The notes under the pieces: generated by a model
Told to the model about the DNA's origin: nothing
The model's database searches: none
What the model saw: only the letters and a program-made list of their open reading frames with translations
Position numbers and translations under genes: made by a program
NCBI GenBank assembly: GCA_028289425.1
Contig: JANQPL010000019.1
Location: 62,001 to 126,000 of the forward strand
From: Alphaproteobacteria bacterium
Lineage (GTDB): Bacteria; Pseudomonadota; Alphaproteobacteria; JANQMY01
DNA: 64,000 bases
Direction: 5' to 3'
In this document: piece after piece, positions 1 through 8,751 of the stretch
Numbering within the stretch: the first letter of the stretch is position 1
How the letters are laid out: each line of letters starts with the position of its first letter

Positions 1-341
1 GTGACAACCGACACAAAGCCGTATCGCTGCAGATGCTTGAGGCACGCCTCGGTGCTGTCGAAGCGTTTGACGAAGCTCCATTTGATGGCCGAGACCGAAG
101 TTTTGGACAGCGAGCGCCGTTCGCGCATGTATTGCCAGTCATCGGGCAAGCGGCCCTTGGGGTCGACGATATAGGCCTTTTCGACGCCCAACGCGTTCAC
201 ATTGCGGATGACCGTGCCTATGTTTTTAACATCGGACGGGTCTTCGATGACCGCGATGAGGTTCTTGCAGCGATAGTTCTTGATCTCGTCCGCGCGCCGG
301 CGGACAGCGCTCTTCTGTTTGGGTGTGTTGTTGATTGTCAT
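1..341 (-). CDS. SpoU/TrmH-family RNA methyltransferase (3' end cut by window edge)
   Basis: The minus strand opens with ATG at 341 and runs off the left edge, giving about 113 residues. Near residues 25-45 the translation reads EDPSDVKNIGTVIRNVNALG followed by a VEKAYIVD strand. This matches motif 1 of the SPOUT class (N-x-G-x-x-x-R), the SAM-dependent 2'-O-ribose methyltransferases of rRNA and tRNA. The basic N-terminus (KQKSAVRRR) fits RNA binding. Motifs 2 and 3, which form the SAM knot, lie outside the window, so the target RNA cannot be inferred. No in-frame start is visible just upstream and no strong ribosome binding site is seen. Confidence 0.75.
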   Translation of the reverse strand, partial: MTINNTPKQKSAVRRRADEIKNYRCKNLIAVIEDPSDVKNIGTVIRNVNALGVEKAYIVDPKGRLPDDWQYMRERRSLSKTSVSAIKWSFVKRFDSTEACLKHLQRYGFVSVV

Positions 342-471
342 GTCGATAATGTTCGAGCGATCGCATTCAATAGACGATTAGAAAACGCACTATTTTAGCG
401 AGTATGTGCAGTACTTCACCAACTAGCACCAAAGTTCGGGCTTACCATTGAAACACAGGGAGGTATTCGGC

Positions 472-1314
472 ATGCAAACAAAAAAAGCTCGAAATACATC
501 CATTTTGGCACTAGTCGCTTTCGGTATTGCCCAACACACTTTCGCGGCGGACTCGGATGACAAGGAAAAGCTCATTGCCAGCGCGGCTTATACCCTTGGT
601 ACGGAAGACTTCAATGATTTCTTCAGTGGGGGCGTGTCTGACATTGACGGTGGTTTGGATGATGACCGCAACCTAACCCGCGTACACACGTTTGAGGGTT
701 CCCTTCAATACACCGATAAGAAGGGACACAGTTACTTGCTTGCCCTTGAACACGAGATCGATGGAGAAAGTCGCGATCTCACAACACGGGAGATCACATT
801 AGGGTACACGCATCTAATTGCACCAAACGGCAAGCACGAACTCGGTGTCCAAGGTTCCTATGAGGAAGTCGATGACGAGTTCGAAACGGGTCTCACCATA
901 GAGAGGAGCGCAGGTTGGAATCTCTGGGGCACAGACTACCCTGTTGTGCCATCAGCTGGTTTTACCGTAAGCGATCTGGGTGCTGAGGATGACTTAAGCC
1001 TTAGAGGCACGCTCAAACCCACATTGAAAGACTTTAAGGCTCTCATTTGGAACAACATAAAACCAATGCTTGAGCTCCAAGCGTCCATTGATCCAGAGGA
1101 GGTCGGCCAAGGGCCGCGCGTGGAATTGGGCCTATCTTTCGCACTACTCCCTTTTGAAGGGAAGTTTGATAACCTGGAGATGGAATTCGGCGGCAGCGTC
1201 AGTCACGACTCCGACGACGGAAAGCCTGACGGAGCGGCCTTCATTACATTTACGCTGAATTCGGAAGACCTGCTGCCGTCTCTACGGCGACACTTTTCGA
1301 GGTCAGGCGCATGA
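472..1314 (+). CDS. Secreted, probably outer-membrane beta-barrel protein of unknown function
   Basis: I do not recognise a named family. ATG 472 is chosen because AGGGAGG lies 8 bases before it; an in-frame TTG at 448 would sit upstream of that site. The N-terminus is a signal peptide (KKAR, a hydrophobic stretch, then HTFA-AD). The mature part of about 255 residues is acidic and made of short alternating segments such as SLQYTD, YLLALEHEI and ITLGYTHLI, as expected of transmembrane beta strands. It has no terminal aromatic residue, which is atypical for a barrel. The gene is visibly more A+T-rich than most of the window. It is followed by a tandem repeat. Confidence 0.6.
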   Translation: MQTKKARNTSILALVAFGIAQHTFAADSDDKEKLIASAAYTLGTEDFNDFFSGGVSDIDGGLDDDRNLTRVHTFEGSLQYTDKKGHSYLLALEHEIDGESRDLTTREITLGYTHLIAPNGKHELGVQGSYEEVDDEFETGLTIERSAGWNLWGTDYPVVPSAGFTVSDLGAEDDLSLRGTLKPTLKDFKALIWNNIKPMLELQASIDPEEVGQGPRVELGLSFALLPFEGKFDNLEMEFGGSVSHDSDDGKPDGAAFITFTLNSEDLLPSLRRHFSRSGA

Positions 1315-1349
1315 TGCTGCAACGACAATAGCCTGCCCGCCGGATGGCG

Positions 1350-1505
1350 GTTTGAACGCCGTCGGCCATTCATCCATTTCCAAATCGGTCAACATGCGGT
1401 CGGGATTGAAAATCCCGACCGGCCAGGGTTTGAACTCCGTCGGCCATTCATACACTTCCAAATGGGTGAACATGCGGTCGGGATGACAAATCCCGACCGG
1501 CTAGG
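1350..1505. repeat. Tandem duplication of a 78-bp unit, each with a hairpin
   Basis: Two head-to-tail copies occupy 1350-1427 and 1428-1505 and differ at only a few positions. Each copy ends with a strong inverted repeat: CGGTCGGGATT (1397-1407) pairs with AATCCCGACCG (1411-1421), and the second copy has the same stem around 1475-1499. The pair fills the space between two convergent genes, so the hairpins could act as terminators in both directions, although no clear U-run follows. The stems resemble the other hairpin repeats of this window. Confidence 0.8.
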
Positions 1506-1506
1506 G

Positions 1507-2577
1507 TTATTGAACAATCATCCTCACTTCCTGAGACTTAAAGCAAGCAAACGGATCGATCACGCGTTGCGCGTCGGATTCGTATAGCGGCCATTGATCT
1601 TTACATCGCCCGCGCAGACAAACGCACGCATACTTGGTGTCTAACGACGACGTAGTGTCCGAGAAGACTCGAATTTTTGCTCGCCTCGCATTTAGCCGCT
1701 GGAACGCGGCATGATGGTGGAGCGTCGTTTCAAAACTCACGATGCGCATTATGTTGAGCCTTGTGTTTTCTTTTGAGTTCGCCAGCCTTTCTTCGCTCAC
1801 GAAGTCTCCCGTTATCTCAAGAGTTTGCGCTTCGTAATCTGCATAGGCTTCGACGCTATCTTGAAGCAGACGTATCTTCTCGCGGGTTTCAGCAACTATC
1901 TCATTCAAATCGTTGCCTGTGTAATCGGATAGCTCGCCAATCAAACTCCGGTTGCGTTCGCCTGAGATATAGAGGGGTTGTTCGTCTCTAATCTCCGTGA
2001 CAAAAACATCTCGAATGATCAGTGTGCGTCTCTTCCAATGAGAACACTCGCTGCGCTTGATGCGCGTCCCGTCTTCCAGAACGCGGACCAGAATTTCAGG
2101 AACATTTTCCCCGCGTTCTACTTTTCGATAGGGAACGCATCGATGGTAAAAGCGCCCGACGAACGTGACGTTGCGGCTGTGAAAATTGCCTGCTCGAGTG
2201 TCTGGAGGCAGGAAGGTGGCGATGAGGTATCTTGCGCCCTCACCCTTTAGGTGCTTCGGGAACGACTCAACCAAACTACCATGATAGCCGAAGGGGTCTT
2301 CCCAGCGATAGAGGCCCGATAGCTCGACCCATCTGCATTTTGGATCGGCATCCAGGAGATATTCGTCACGATTGACACTGATTTCAAAAAGTTCGCCGAA
2401 CGTTTCAAGCTTGATGGGGTTAAGAGGGGTGCCGCCGGGTTCCTTCGGATCGGGTTCGACGGTACAAAATCCGGACCGTTGCCAAGACCAAGTCTCTGGC
2501 GTTACGTCTTTCGCGCCGACCGGATATGAAGGCAGCGATATGGCGACGGCAATGAACAGTCCCAACAGTCGTTTCAT
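1507..2577 (-). CDS. Secreted cysteine-containing protein of unknown function
   Basis: 356 residues with a clear signal peptide (KRLLGLFIAVAISLP, cleavage near VGA-KD). The mature protein has about nine scattered cysteines (for example GFCTVEP, DPKCRWVEL, YHRCVPY, CVCLRGRC) and a charged, probably helical segment at about residues 220-270. This suggests a disulfide-stabilised periplasmic or extracellular protein. I do not recognise a family. AGGGGGGG precedes ATG 2577. The stop codon abuts the tandem repeat. Codon use looks more A+T-rich than the metabolic genes to the right, as with the preceding gene. Confidence 0.6.
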   Translation of the reverse strand: MKRLLGLFIAVAISLPSYPVGAKDVTPETWSWQRSGFCTVEPDPKEPGGTPLNPIKLETFGELFEISVNRDEYLLDADPKCRWVELSGLYRWEDPFGYHGSLVESFPKHLKGEGARYLIATFLPPDTRAGNFHSRNVTFVGRFYHRCVPYRKVERGENVPEILVRVLEDGTRIKRSECSHWKRRTLIIRDVFVTEIRDEQPLYISGERNRSLIGELSDYTGNDLNEIVAETREKIRLLQDSVEAYADYEAQTLEITGDFVSEERLANSKENTRLNIMRIVSFETTLHHHAAFQRLNARRAKIRVFSDTTSSLDTKYACVCLRGRCKDQWPLYESDAQRVIDPFACFKSQEVRMIVQ

Positions 2578-2655
2578 GATGCCCCCCCTTCGCCGGCAAT
2601 TTAACCGGGAAGACAGAGGGTATCAAACTCTCTAGTAAGTCGGGTCGGACTGGCG

Positions 2656-3237
2656 CTACAAGATCGGCTCGAACGTGACCGTCAACGTGTCGCTGAACAC
2701 GTATGGCGTGCCGTCGCTCAGGCCGTTTTCCGTAACCGTTTCGCTGATCGACCGCGACGCCTGGGAGGGGTCCGTTTCCGGCGTCACGCGAATGAGCAAA
2801 GCATTGGTGTTAATGCAGGGCGGAGCGGCAAAGGTGAACACCTGCCATTGGTAATCAATCGTGTCCGTGGTGTTCAACAAAACCGGCGGTCCGAGCCCAT
2901 CCACATTCGCCGAAATGCTGTAATTTATGTAATCGCCAACGGCGGTGTTGGTCAGCGACGGCAAACCATTATTCAGCGGGTTTTGCTTCGCCACCGTCAC
3001 CCGAACATCGGACACGTCTGCCGTGACGCAGATGACTTCAAGAGCCGTTCCGGGGGTTGAGTCAACGCCGTCGGAAGACAGGGAGACATCGTTGATATTG
3101 GATACGGTAATTTGGGGTTCCGCCGTCACCGTGAGGTCGACGCCCACATCGCCGCCCACCTCCTGCGCGGTGGAGGGGCCGATCATCCACACGCCCATGG
3201 CTGCTGCCGCCAAGAATTTGTTGCGCCGTTTTGTCAT
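2656..3237 (-). CDS. Secreted beta-sandwich-like protein of unknown function
   Basis: 193 residues with a signal peptide (KFLAAAAMGVWMIGPSTAQ). The mature part is rich in Thr, Val, Ser and Asn, and has two cysteines (VICVTAD and PPCINTN) that could form one disulfide. It ends in VFSDTLTVTFEPIL. The alternating polar/apolar strands and this ending recall SCPU/fimbrial-type beta sandwiches, but that is a resemblance and not an assignment. GGGGGGA lies before ATG 3237. No chaperone or usher gene is nearby, which argues against a complete chaperone-usher locus here. Confidence 0.55.
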   Translation of the reverse strand: MTKRRNKFLAAAAMGVWMIGPSTAQEVGGDVGVDLTVTAEPQITVSNINDVSLSSDGVDSTPGTALEVICVTADVSDVRVTVAKQNPLNNGLPSLTNTAVGDYINYSISANVDGLGPPVLLNTTDTIDYQWQVFTFAAPPCINTNALLIRVTPETDPSQASRSISETVTENGLSDGTPYVFSDTLTVTFEPIL

Positions 3238-3262
3238 TACCGTCCCCCCGTCTGCCTTAAAC

Positions 3263-3326
3263 GTACCTTGGGTATGAGGAGACGATAATCAGCCGCGCGA
3301 TGCCGCACATACCTTAATTTGGGTAT
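3263..3326. promoter_or_regulatory. Two TACCTT..GGGTAT inverted motifs upstream of a secreted-protein gene
   Basis: GTACCTTGGGTAT at about 3263-3275 and ATACCTTAATTTGGGTAT at 3309-3326 share a TACC...GGTA dyad with different spacers. They lie about 26 and 72 bases upstream of the start at 3237. They could be paired operator sites, but no regulator is adjacent, so this is a pattern only. Confidence 0.25.
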
Positions 3327-3378
3327 AGGGGTTAGGAAGAATTCGCCCCGGATTGCATTTGGTTGCGGCGATGCGGTG

Positions 3379-3909
3379 CTAGCAGGTCTCTAACGGCAGA
3401 ACGGCAGGGGCAGGCACCGGCCGTGGGTCGGAGCGGCGGAGGATGTATTCGCTGCCCTCGCCCGCCGGGTATTGGACGGTGCGGTGGAACGTCATGCCCA
3501 GCCGCTTCATCACGGCGAGCGATGCGGTGTTGGGCGCATCGGCACCAGCGATGACGGCGTCAAGGCCTTGATCGAAGGCGTGTTGGATGACCGTCCACGC
3601 CATGCGGGTGGCGAGCCCCTTGCCCCAATGGTCCGGGTGCAGAACATAAGTGAGTTCGGCTTGCGATTCTTCTTCGAGAACTTCAAGCAGGACGCAGCCG
3701 GCGAGGTCATCGCCCGCGCGCAGGAGCCACAGGCCGACGCCGTGGCCCGCAAAATCGGCAGCGCTTTTGGCAAGCCATTGTTCGGTCACAGCGCGCGGCG
3801 GCGGCGCCCCGTCGGCCAAATACTTGTAGACCTCCGGCACGCAGAGCAGGGTGTGCAGCGCGTCCGTATCGCCCGTGCGGACAGGGGTGAGGGTGTAGCC
3901 GTCTGTCAT
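3379..3909 (-). CDS. GNAT acetyltransferase, RimJ/RimL-like
   Basis: From the internal Met at 3909 (MTDGYTLTPVRTGD) the protein has 176 residues, the usual GNAT length; the frame stays open to 3999, but those extra residues look unlike the family. The core has ELTYVLHPDHWGKGLATRMAW, where HWGKGLA is the acetyl-CoA pyrophosphate loop (motif A, Q/R-x-x-G-x-G/A), followed by a conserved ADAPNTASLAVMKRLGMTF segment typical of RimJ/RimL-type N-acetyltransferases. The acceptor is unknown. The start is uncertain because no ribosome binding site is evident at either Met. Confidence 0.75.
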   Translation of the reverse strand: MTDGYTLTPVRTGDTDALHTLLCVPEVYKYLADGAPPPRAVTEQWLAKSAADFAGHGVGLWLLRAGDDLAGCVLLEVLEEESQAELTYVLHPDHWGKGLATRMAWTVIQHAFDQGLDAVIAGADAPNTASLAVMKRLGMTFHRTVQYPAGEGSEYILRRSDPRPVPAPAVLPLETC

Positions 3910-4082
3910 GGGTCGGCATGTGGGGATTGTTTGTCTTGGCGACAAGGCCAGGGTCTCAAACATGACGCCGGTGCACACTGCGCTGACGGCGCCGCGCAAT
4001 AAAGCTAGCGAGCATGGGGTCGCTTCGTTTAGACTGGGCTAACTGACAAATTATCACCGACCAACAAAGCCGGAAGAACGCC

Positions 4083-5948
4083 ATGACCACTGATACCTCC
4101 GCGGCAACCACCAGCGAACGGGAACGCCTCCACAACCTGTTTCCGGACCTCGATTTCGACCCGCAGGCCTTGCGCGACAAATACCGCCACGAACGCGACA
4201 AGCGCCTGCGTACCGACGGGGAAGATCAATATATCGAAATGGCGGAGGAATTTGCTCATTACGCGGAAGAAGACCCTTATGTGGAACCGGGGTTTGCCCG
4301 CGACCCAATCAATGAAGAGATCGATGTGGCGATTGTGGGCGGCGGCTTTTCCGGCATGCTGGCGGCGGCGCGCCTGAAAGAACGGGGCCTGACGAACATT
4401 CGCATCATTGAAGCGGGCGGCGATTTCGGCGGCACCTGGTATTGGAACCGCTATCCCGGCGCCCAATGCGATATCGATTCATATTGTTACCTGCCGCTGC
4501 TGGAAGAACTCAAGGTGATGCCCAAGGAGAAATATTCCTTTTCGCCGGAAATCTTCGAACATTCCCAGCGCATCGGCCATGAGTTCAGCCTTTACGACAT
4601 CACCTATTTCCAAACCCGTGTGAAAGAATTGCGCTGGCTGGAAGACGACAAGCGTTGGCGGATTTCCACCAATCGCGACGATAACATCCGTGCACGGTTC
4701 GTCATACAAGCGGCCGGTGTCGCCAGCCGGCCCAAACTGCCGGGCATTCAAGGCATTAAGGGTTTCAAGGGCCATTCTTTCCACACCTGCCGGTGGGATT
4801 ATGACTATACGGGTGGCGATCACTCAGGCGGCCTCACCAAGCTTGCCGACAAGCGCGTCGCCATTATCGGCACGGGCGCCACGGCCATTCAGGCGGTGCC
4901 GTTCCTGGGTGAGTACGCCAAGCAGCTTTATGTATTTCAGCGCACGCCGTCTTCCGTGGGCCTGCGCGGCAACAAGCCCACCGACCCGGACTGGGCGAAA
5001 TCGCTGGAGCCCGGATGGCAGCGGCGGCGACGGGAGAATTTCGCCGACATCGTCATGGGTATTCCGCATGAAGAAGATTTGGTGGCCGATGGCTGGACAG
5101 ACATCACCCGTCTGGTGGGCACCTCCATTGCCCGGCAGGCGGAGGCTACCGGCCAGACGGCGGATCTTGCCGAAATGATGCTGCGCGCAGAAATCGCCGA
5201 TTTCCAGAAAATGAACGAGCTGCGCAAGCGCGTGGACGATACGGTCGACGACTCGGACACCGCCGAGGCGCTCAAGCCCTGGTACCGAATGTTCTGCAAG
5301 CGCCCCACCTTCAATGACGAGTATCTGGAAACCTTCAACCGGCCCAATGTGGACCTGATCGATGTGAGTGCCGCCAAAGGCGTTGACCGCATCACCGAAA
5401 AGGGCGTCGTCGCCAACGGTACCGAATACGAAGTGGACTGCATTATTTACGCAACCGGCTTCGAGATCACCACCTCGCCCAAGCGCCGGGTGGATTTCGA
5501 CATTCTGGGGCGCGGAGGGACCAGCCTGTTCGAACACTGGGCAAACGGCAACCGCACCCTGCACGGGCTCTACAGCCATGGCTTTCCCAATTGGTTCACC
5601 ATCGGCATCAATCAGAACGGATTGTCGCCCAACATGACCGCCATGTTCGACGACCAAGCGGCGCACATTTCTTACATCATCGATGAAGTGGGCAAGCGCG
5701 GGCACACTGTCGCCGAAGTGAAGAAGGATGCGGAAGACGACTGGGTCGCCGAGATTAAGCGGCTTCAGGTTTTTGGCACCAGCTTTCAGGAAGCCTGCAC
5801 GCCGGGCTACTACAACAATGAAGGCCGTCCGAACAGTGGTGGCGGCGCGCTGGGTCTGGAGATCTACACGCCGGGCATTAACGCGTTCAACGCCCTGCTC
5901 AAGACGTGGCGCGACCAAGGCGATCTTGAGGGGTTCGAGCTGAGCTAA
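4083..5948 (+). CDS. Flavin-containing Baeyer-Villiger monooxygenase
   Basis: 621 residues. Predicted to insert oxygen next to a ketone carbonyl to give an ester or lactone, using FAD and NADPH. The first Rossmann motif is GGGFSG (86-91). The long Baeyer-Villiger motif is at 116-132 (GGTWYWNRYPGAQCDID). The FxGxxxHxxxW(P/D) fingerprint is FKGHSFHTCRWD (228-239), and the second nucleotide-binding motif is GTGATA (263-268). An extension of about 80 residues precedes the first fold, as in the larger cyclopentadecanone and steroid monooxygenases, so a bulky cyclic ketone is plausible. GGAAG precedes ATG 4083. No lactone hydrolase is directly adjacent. Confidence 0.92.
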   Translation: MTTDTSAATTSERERLHNLFPDLDFDPQALRDKYRHERDKRLRTDGEDQYIEMAEEFAHYAEEDPYVEPGFARDPINEEIDVAIVGGGFSGMLAAARLKERGLTNIRIIEAGGDFGGTWYWNRYPGAQCDIDSYCYLPLLEELKVMPKEKYSFSPEIFEHSQRIGHEFSLYDITYFQTRVKELRWLEDDKRWRISTNRDDNIRARFVIQAAGVASRPKLPGIQGIKGFKGHSFHTCRWDYDYTGGDHSGGLTKLADKRVAIIGTGATAIQAVPFLGEYAKQLYVFQRTPSSVGLRGNKPTDPDWAKSLEPGWQRRRRENFADIVMGIPHEEDLVADGWTDITRLVGTSIARQAEATGQTADLAEMMLRAEIADFQKMNELRKRVDDTVDDSDTAEALKPWYRMFCKRPTFNDEYLETFNRPNVDLIDVSAAKGVDRITEKGVVANGTEYEVDCIIYATGFEITTSPKRRVDFDILGRGGTSLFEHWANGNRTLHGLYSHGFPNWFTIGINQNGLSPNMTAMFDDQAAHISYIIDEVGKRGHTVAEVKKDAEDDWVAEIKRLQVFGTSFQEACTPGYYNNEGRPNSGGGALGLEIYTPGINAFNALLKTWRDQGDLEGFELS

Positions 5949-6000
5949 CAAGCAGGCCGCCCTCCGATCAAACCGCAGGGCAAGCCTTACACGTTGTTCT

Positions 6001-6912
6001 TTATGGTGCCGGGCAGAGCATCCTGACTTCGTAATCCTTGCATATGTTGTCCGGCTGCTCATCGTTAATACACCGTCCGCCGCGCTCGGTATCGCAATGG
6101 TAGACCTCTCCGGCGTCCGCTGAACTTTCGCCACCCACAACACGGCACTGAATATCGGCCGGGGCTTCGCATCCATTGCCGTCTTCCAGATGACCGGCAA
6201 TGGTTTCATAGTCCCCTTTGCCGCCCGGATTGTCGCGGTCGAGCCAGGGCGTCCAACTCAAGTCCGGACCGACGCATAGTCCGAAGACAACATAATCGAC
6301 GGCCGTATCGTCTTGGACGTGGATGTCAACCACGGAAGGTTCGGCGCGGTTCCCGATAAGATCCAATAGTGTCTTTCCCGGGGCGCGCAGCTGCAAATTG
6401 GAAAGTTTGGACGAATAGTGATTGTCCGACTTCAACCAGCCCTTCGATGTCAATTGATTGATGCGCGACGCAAAGGCAAACCTGTCTTCATTGTTCGCAT
6501 TGTTGTAGACCGATGCGAGATCGCCGATTTGGATATTGTCATTAGAGTTGCCGGAGATTGCCCGCATACGGAGCATCACATAGCCCGATTTAATGTTCGC
6601 CGGTAACACAGCGTGATCGAGAAAATGCGCATTGGCACGCGTCGCATCATATCCGACGACGGTGCGGGTCTTGAAATGGTCAAGCTGCGCCACGGGGTCC
6701 GACAACGCACTGACCTCATTGTTGCCTTGGGCGAAATTGTCGTTCTTGCCCCGCTGAACCAGAACTTTTCCGTCCCCCGGCGCACATTGCATACCGAGGT
6801 AGAATTCTTTTGGATTGCCGGCTTGCGACTCATCCAATTCCATCTGCGCAAGCGCATTGGTGCTGACGGCAATCGACAGTGCCGCAAAACCGAACACAAA
6901 CTGTTTGATCAT
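6001..6912 (-). CDS. Secreted protein of unknown function, probably under the adjacent two-component system
   Basis: 304 residues from ATG 6912, chosen because AAAGGGG lies before it and a classical signal peptide (IKQFVFGFAALSIAVSTNALAQ) follows. I do not recognise a family. The mature protein is Asn/Asp-rich, and the last 70 residues carry paired cysteines (NGCEAPADIQCRVVGG, VYHCDTERGGRCIND, NICKDYEVRMLCP) resembling a small disulfide domain. A perfect palindrome lies 103 bases upstream, and a related palindrome lies upstream of the response regulator at 9269. This suggests common control. Confidence 0.6.
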   Translation of the reverse strand: MIKQFVFGFAALSIAVSTNALAQMELDESQAGNPKEFYLGMQCAPGDGKVLVQRGKNDNFAQGNNEVSALSDPVAQLDHFKTRTVVGYDATRANAHFLDHAVLPANIKSGYVMLRMRAISGNSNDNIQIGDLASVYNNANNEDRFAFASRINQLTSKGWLKSDNHYSSKLSNLQLRAPGKTLLDLIGNRAEPSVVDIHVQDDTAVDYVVFGLCVGPDLSWTPWLDRDNPGGKGDYETIAGHLEDGNGCEAPADIQCRVVGGESSADAGEVYHCDTERGGRCINDEQPDNICKDYEVRMLCPAP

Positions 6913-7014
6913 GGTGGTTCCCCTTTCCTGATACGCACCTGACGACATAAGGCTGCCGACGCGGTTGGCGTGCGCCGGCAACAAGTTCAAGTTTGAGGGG
7001 TGTTGAGGAATGCT

Positions 7015-7036
7015 GCCTCACATGATCATGTGAGGC
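7015..7036. promoter_or_regulatory. Perfect 22-bp palindrome (candidate response-regulator operator)
   Basis: The core reads CCTCACATGATCATGTGAGG and one more complementary pair extends it on each side. It lies between the histidine-kinase stop and the secreted-protein start, about 100 bases upstream of the latter. Its centre CACAT-GATC-ATGTG matches the palindrome at 9189-9208 (CACAT-TATC-ATGTG). Confidence 0.5.
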
Positions 7037-7089
7037 GCGTGCCTTCTTAATCCTGCAGCCGATCGCCGAGGCGGTGGAATGAAACCACG

Positions 7090-8652
7090 CTAGTGAGAGT
7101 GTGGACGCGGTTCTGCAGACGGCACGTCGAGGGAAAGCAAGACACGCGTGCCCGGTTTGGCGCCACCGGAAGCGATATGGAGCTTGCCGCCCAACCGTGC
7201 CGCGCGCCGTTCCATATTCTGCAACCCCTTGCCTCTTTTGCCGTTGATCTCATTCGGATCGAAACCGACGCCATTGTCTTGGAGAAAAATCTCGAGCTTC
7301 CCCTGGTCCTCGAGACGCTTGATGGACACTTCCAAAAGATCCGCTTGTGAATGTTTTATCGTATTGGCCACAGCCTCTTGCAAAAACCGGAAGACGCTCA
7401 ACACATCTTCAGCGCCCAGCTCGATTTCTTGCATGTCTTCCGCATCCATTGACCAATTGAGCGCAACATCGGCCGCCTTGAGTTGGGGCTCAATGCGCGC
7501 GTGAAACGAATGCATTGCCGCGACAAAGTCGGCATTCTCCAAATCGAGCGAATCGACGATCAGCCGCAAGTCCTGCAAACCGGATTGAAGCTCGGCTTCA
7601 AGTTCCGCCGGATCGACCGACTTGTTCCGTACCCGAACAAGAAGCGATGTGATTTGCCCGCCGATGCCGTCATGGACATCGCGGGTCAGGCGCCCACGTT
7701 CTTCCAACAAGATGCGCATGCGCTTTTCTTCTTCCAGGCGCTGCCTTTGTTCCGCCAAGGCCTGCCGCTGTTCATCGATCACCAAGGCCAGATCTTCCTT
7801 TTCCTCCGGGCCGCGCTGATAGAGCGCAAGAGAAAATGCCCCACACGCCATCACCAAGAAGGGAATGGGTCCAAGAACCTGGAAAAGCCCCCAAAAGTCG
7901 GTCTCAATCCCCGTCAGGGCTTTAAAGGCAATGTGCGCCACCCAAGCCAGCGCCAATCCGAGGACAGCGGCTTCGGCAAAAGGACGCAGGCCTTTCGCCG
8001 CATGAACAAGCAACCAGTAGAGGCTGAGGGCAAAAATCGGCAGGAGGAGCCCGCCCGTGACGGCGCCGAGCCAGAATATGTCGAACTCACCCAATGGCGC
8101 GGCGGCCGCAGCCGCAAGAACCAATCCCGTGCCAACTTGCCGCCAACGGAGCGTCAAGTGCCCTCTTGAGTCCGTCCAGGCCGCACATAAGAAGAGAACC
8201 GCCACGGCGGTCAACACACACCAGAGGCGAACAATCGTTTCAATGTACGGCATCAGCGGGGGGATGCCCGGCTGTGCGCCGAAATAGACAACCACGCAGA
8301 CATAGCCAAATAGAGCTGACGTTCGGGCCTTGGGCCGCAACGCCGGCATGTCCTGCCATGTGATCAGGGCAACCATAATCGTCAGCACTGAGACGATAAG
8401 ACAAAACAACACGAGTTGCCGAAGAGGCGGCGCCATAACGACCGGCGCTTGTGCGTTGTCAGAGCCCGGCCCAAGAATAGCGTTTAGAATGGCGCGGGAC
8501 AGATTGTCTTCCACCAGCAAGAAGACGGCCAGAATGAGAAGCGCCAAAAGCACCAGCGATTGCCGATTTTCGCCAGCCCCATTCCGGGAGGACGCCCCCG
8601 CCGCGGACGTTTGTCGTTCTTCTTCCCGCAAGTGATGCCCCGCTTGTCCCAA
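7090..8652 (-). CDS. Membrane sensor histidine kinase, NarX/HisKA_3 type
   Basis: 520 residues. About seven hydrophobic segments between residues 33 and 275 form the sensor, followed by a coiled-coil stretch (285-315, EEKEDLALVIDEQRQALAEQ) and a HisKA_3 dimerisation box with phosphoacceptor His327 (LTRDVHDGIGGQ). The ATPase domain has EAVANTIKHSQ, DNGVGFD and GKGLQNMERRA. It should phosphorylate a LuxR/NarL-type response regulator, and one is encoded at 9269-9922. The start used is a TTG at 8652 without a convincing ribosome binding site, so the first residues are uncertain. It is transcribed divergently from the DUF4345 gene. Confidence 0.88.
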   Translation of the reverse strand: MGQAGHHLREEERQTSAAGASSRNGAGENRQSLVLLALLILAVFLLVEDNLSRAILNAILGPGSDNAQAPVVMAPPLRQLVLFCLIVSVLTIMVALITWQDMPALRPKARTSALFGYVCVVVYFGAQPGIPPLMPYIETIVRLWCVLTAVAVLFLCAAWTDSRGHLTLRWRQVGTGLVLAAAAAAPLGEFDIFWLGAVTGGLLLPIFALSLYWLLVHAAKGLRPFAEAAVLGLALAWVAHIAFKALTGIETDFWGLFQVLGPIPFLVMACGAFSLALYQRGPEEKEDLALVIDEQRQALAEQRQRLEEEKRMRILLEERGRLTRDVHDGIGGQITSLLVRVRNKSVDPAELEAELQSGLQDLRLIVDSLDLENADFVAAMHSFHARIEPQLKAADVALNWSMDAEDMQEIELGAEDVLSVFRFLQEAVANTIKHSQADLLEVSIKRLEDQGKLEIFLQDNGVGFDPNEINGKRGKGLQNMERRAARLGGKLHIASGGAKPGTRVLLSLDVPSAEPRPHSH

Positions 8653-8682
8653 TTTCGACGCTTGAATACGTCCGCCTAATGA

Positions 8683-8731
8683 GGTTGCATGCCCTTAGAG
8701 TTGTAGCAACTACCGAAAACAACATGCAACC
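8683..8731. promoter_or_regulatory. Nested inverted repeats in the divergent kinase/DUF4345 promoter
   Basis: GGTTGCATG (8683-8691) and CATGCAACC (8723-8731) are perfect inverted arms. Between them is AGTTG-TAG-CAACT (8699-8711), itself an inverted repeat. The position between two divergent genes suits an operator or a stem-loop, but the binding protein is unknown. Confidence 0.35.
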
Positions 8732-8751
8732 AGCGTCTAAGGGGAAAGTTC

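Noticed and set aside
33-398. 121-residue plus-strand frame at the left edge
   Set aside because: The minus strand encodes a recognisable SPOUT methyltransferase over the same bases.
4824-6209. 461-residue open frame on the minus strand
   Set aside because: Antisense shadow of the Baeyer-Villiger monooxygenase; all monooxygenase motifs are on the plus strand and this translation resembles nothing.
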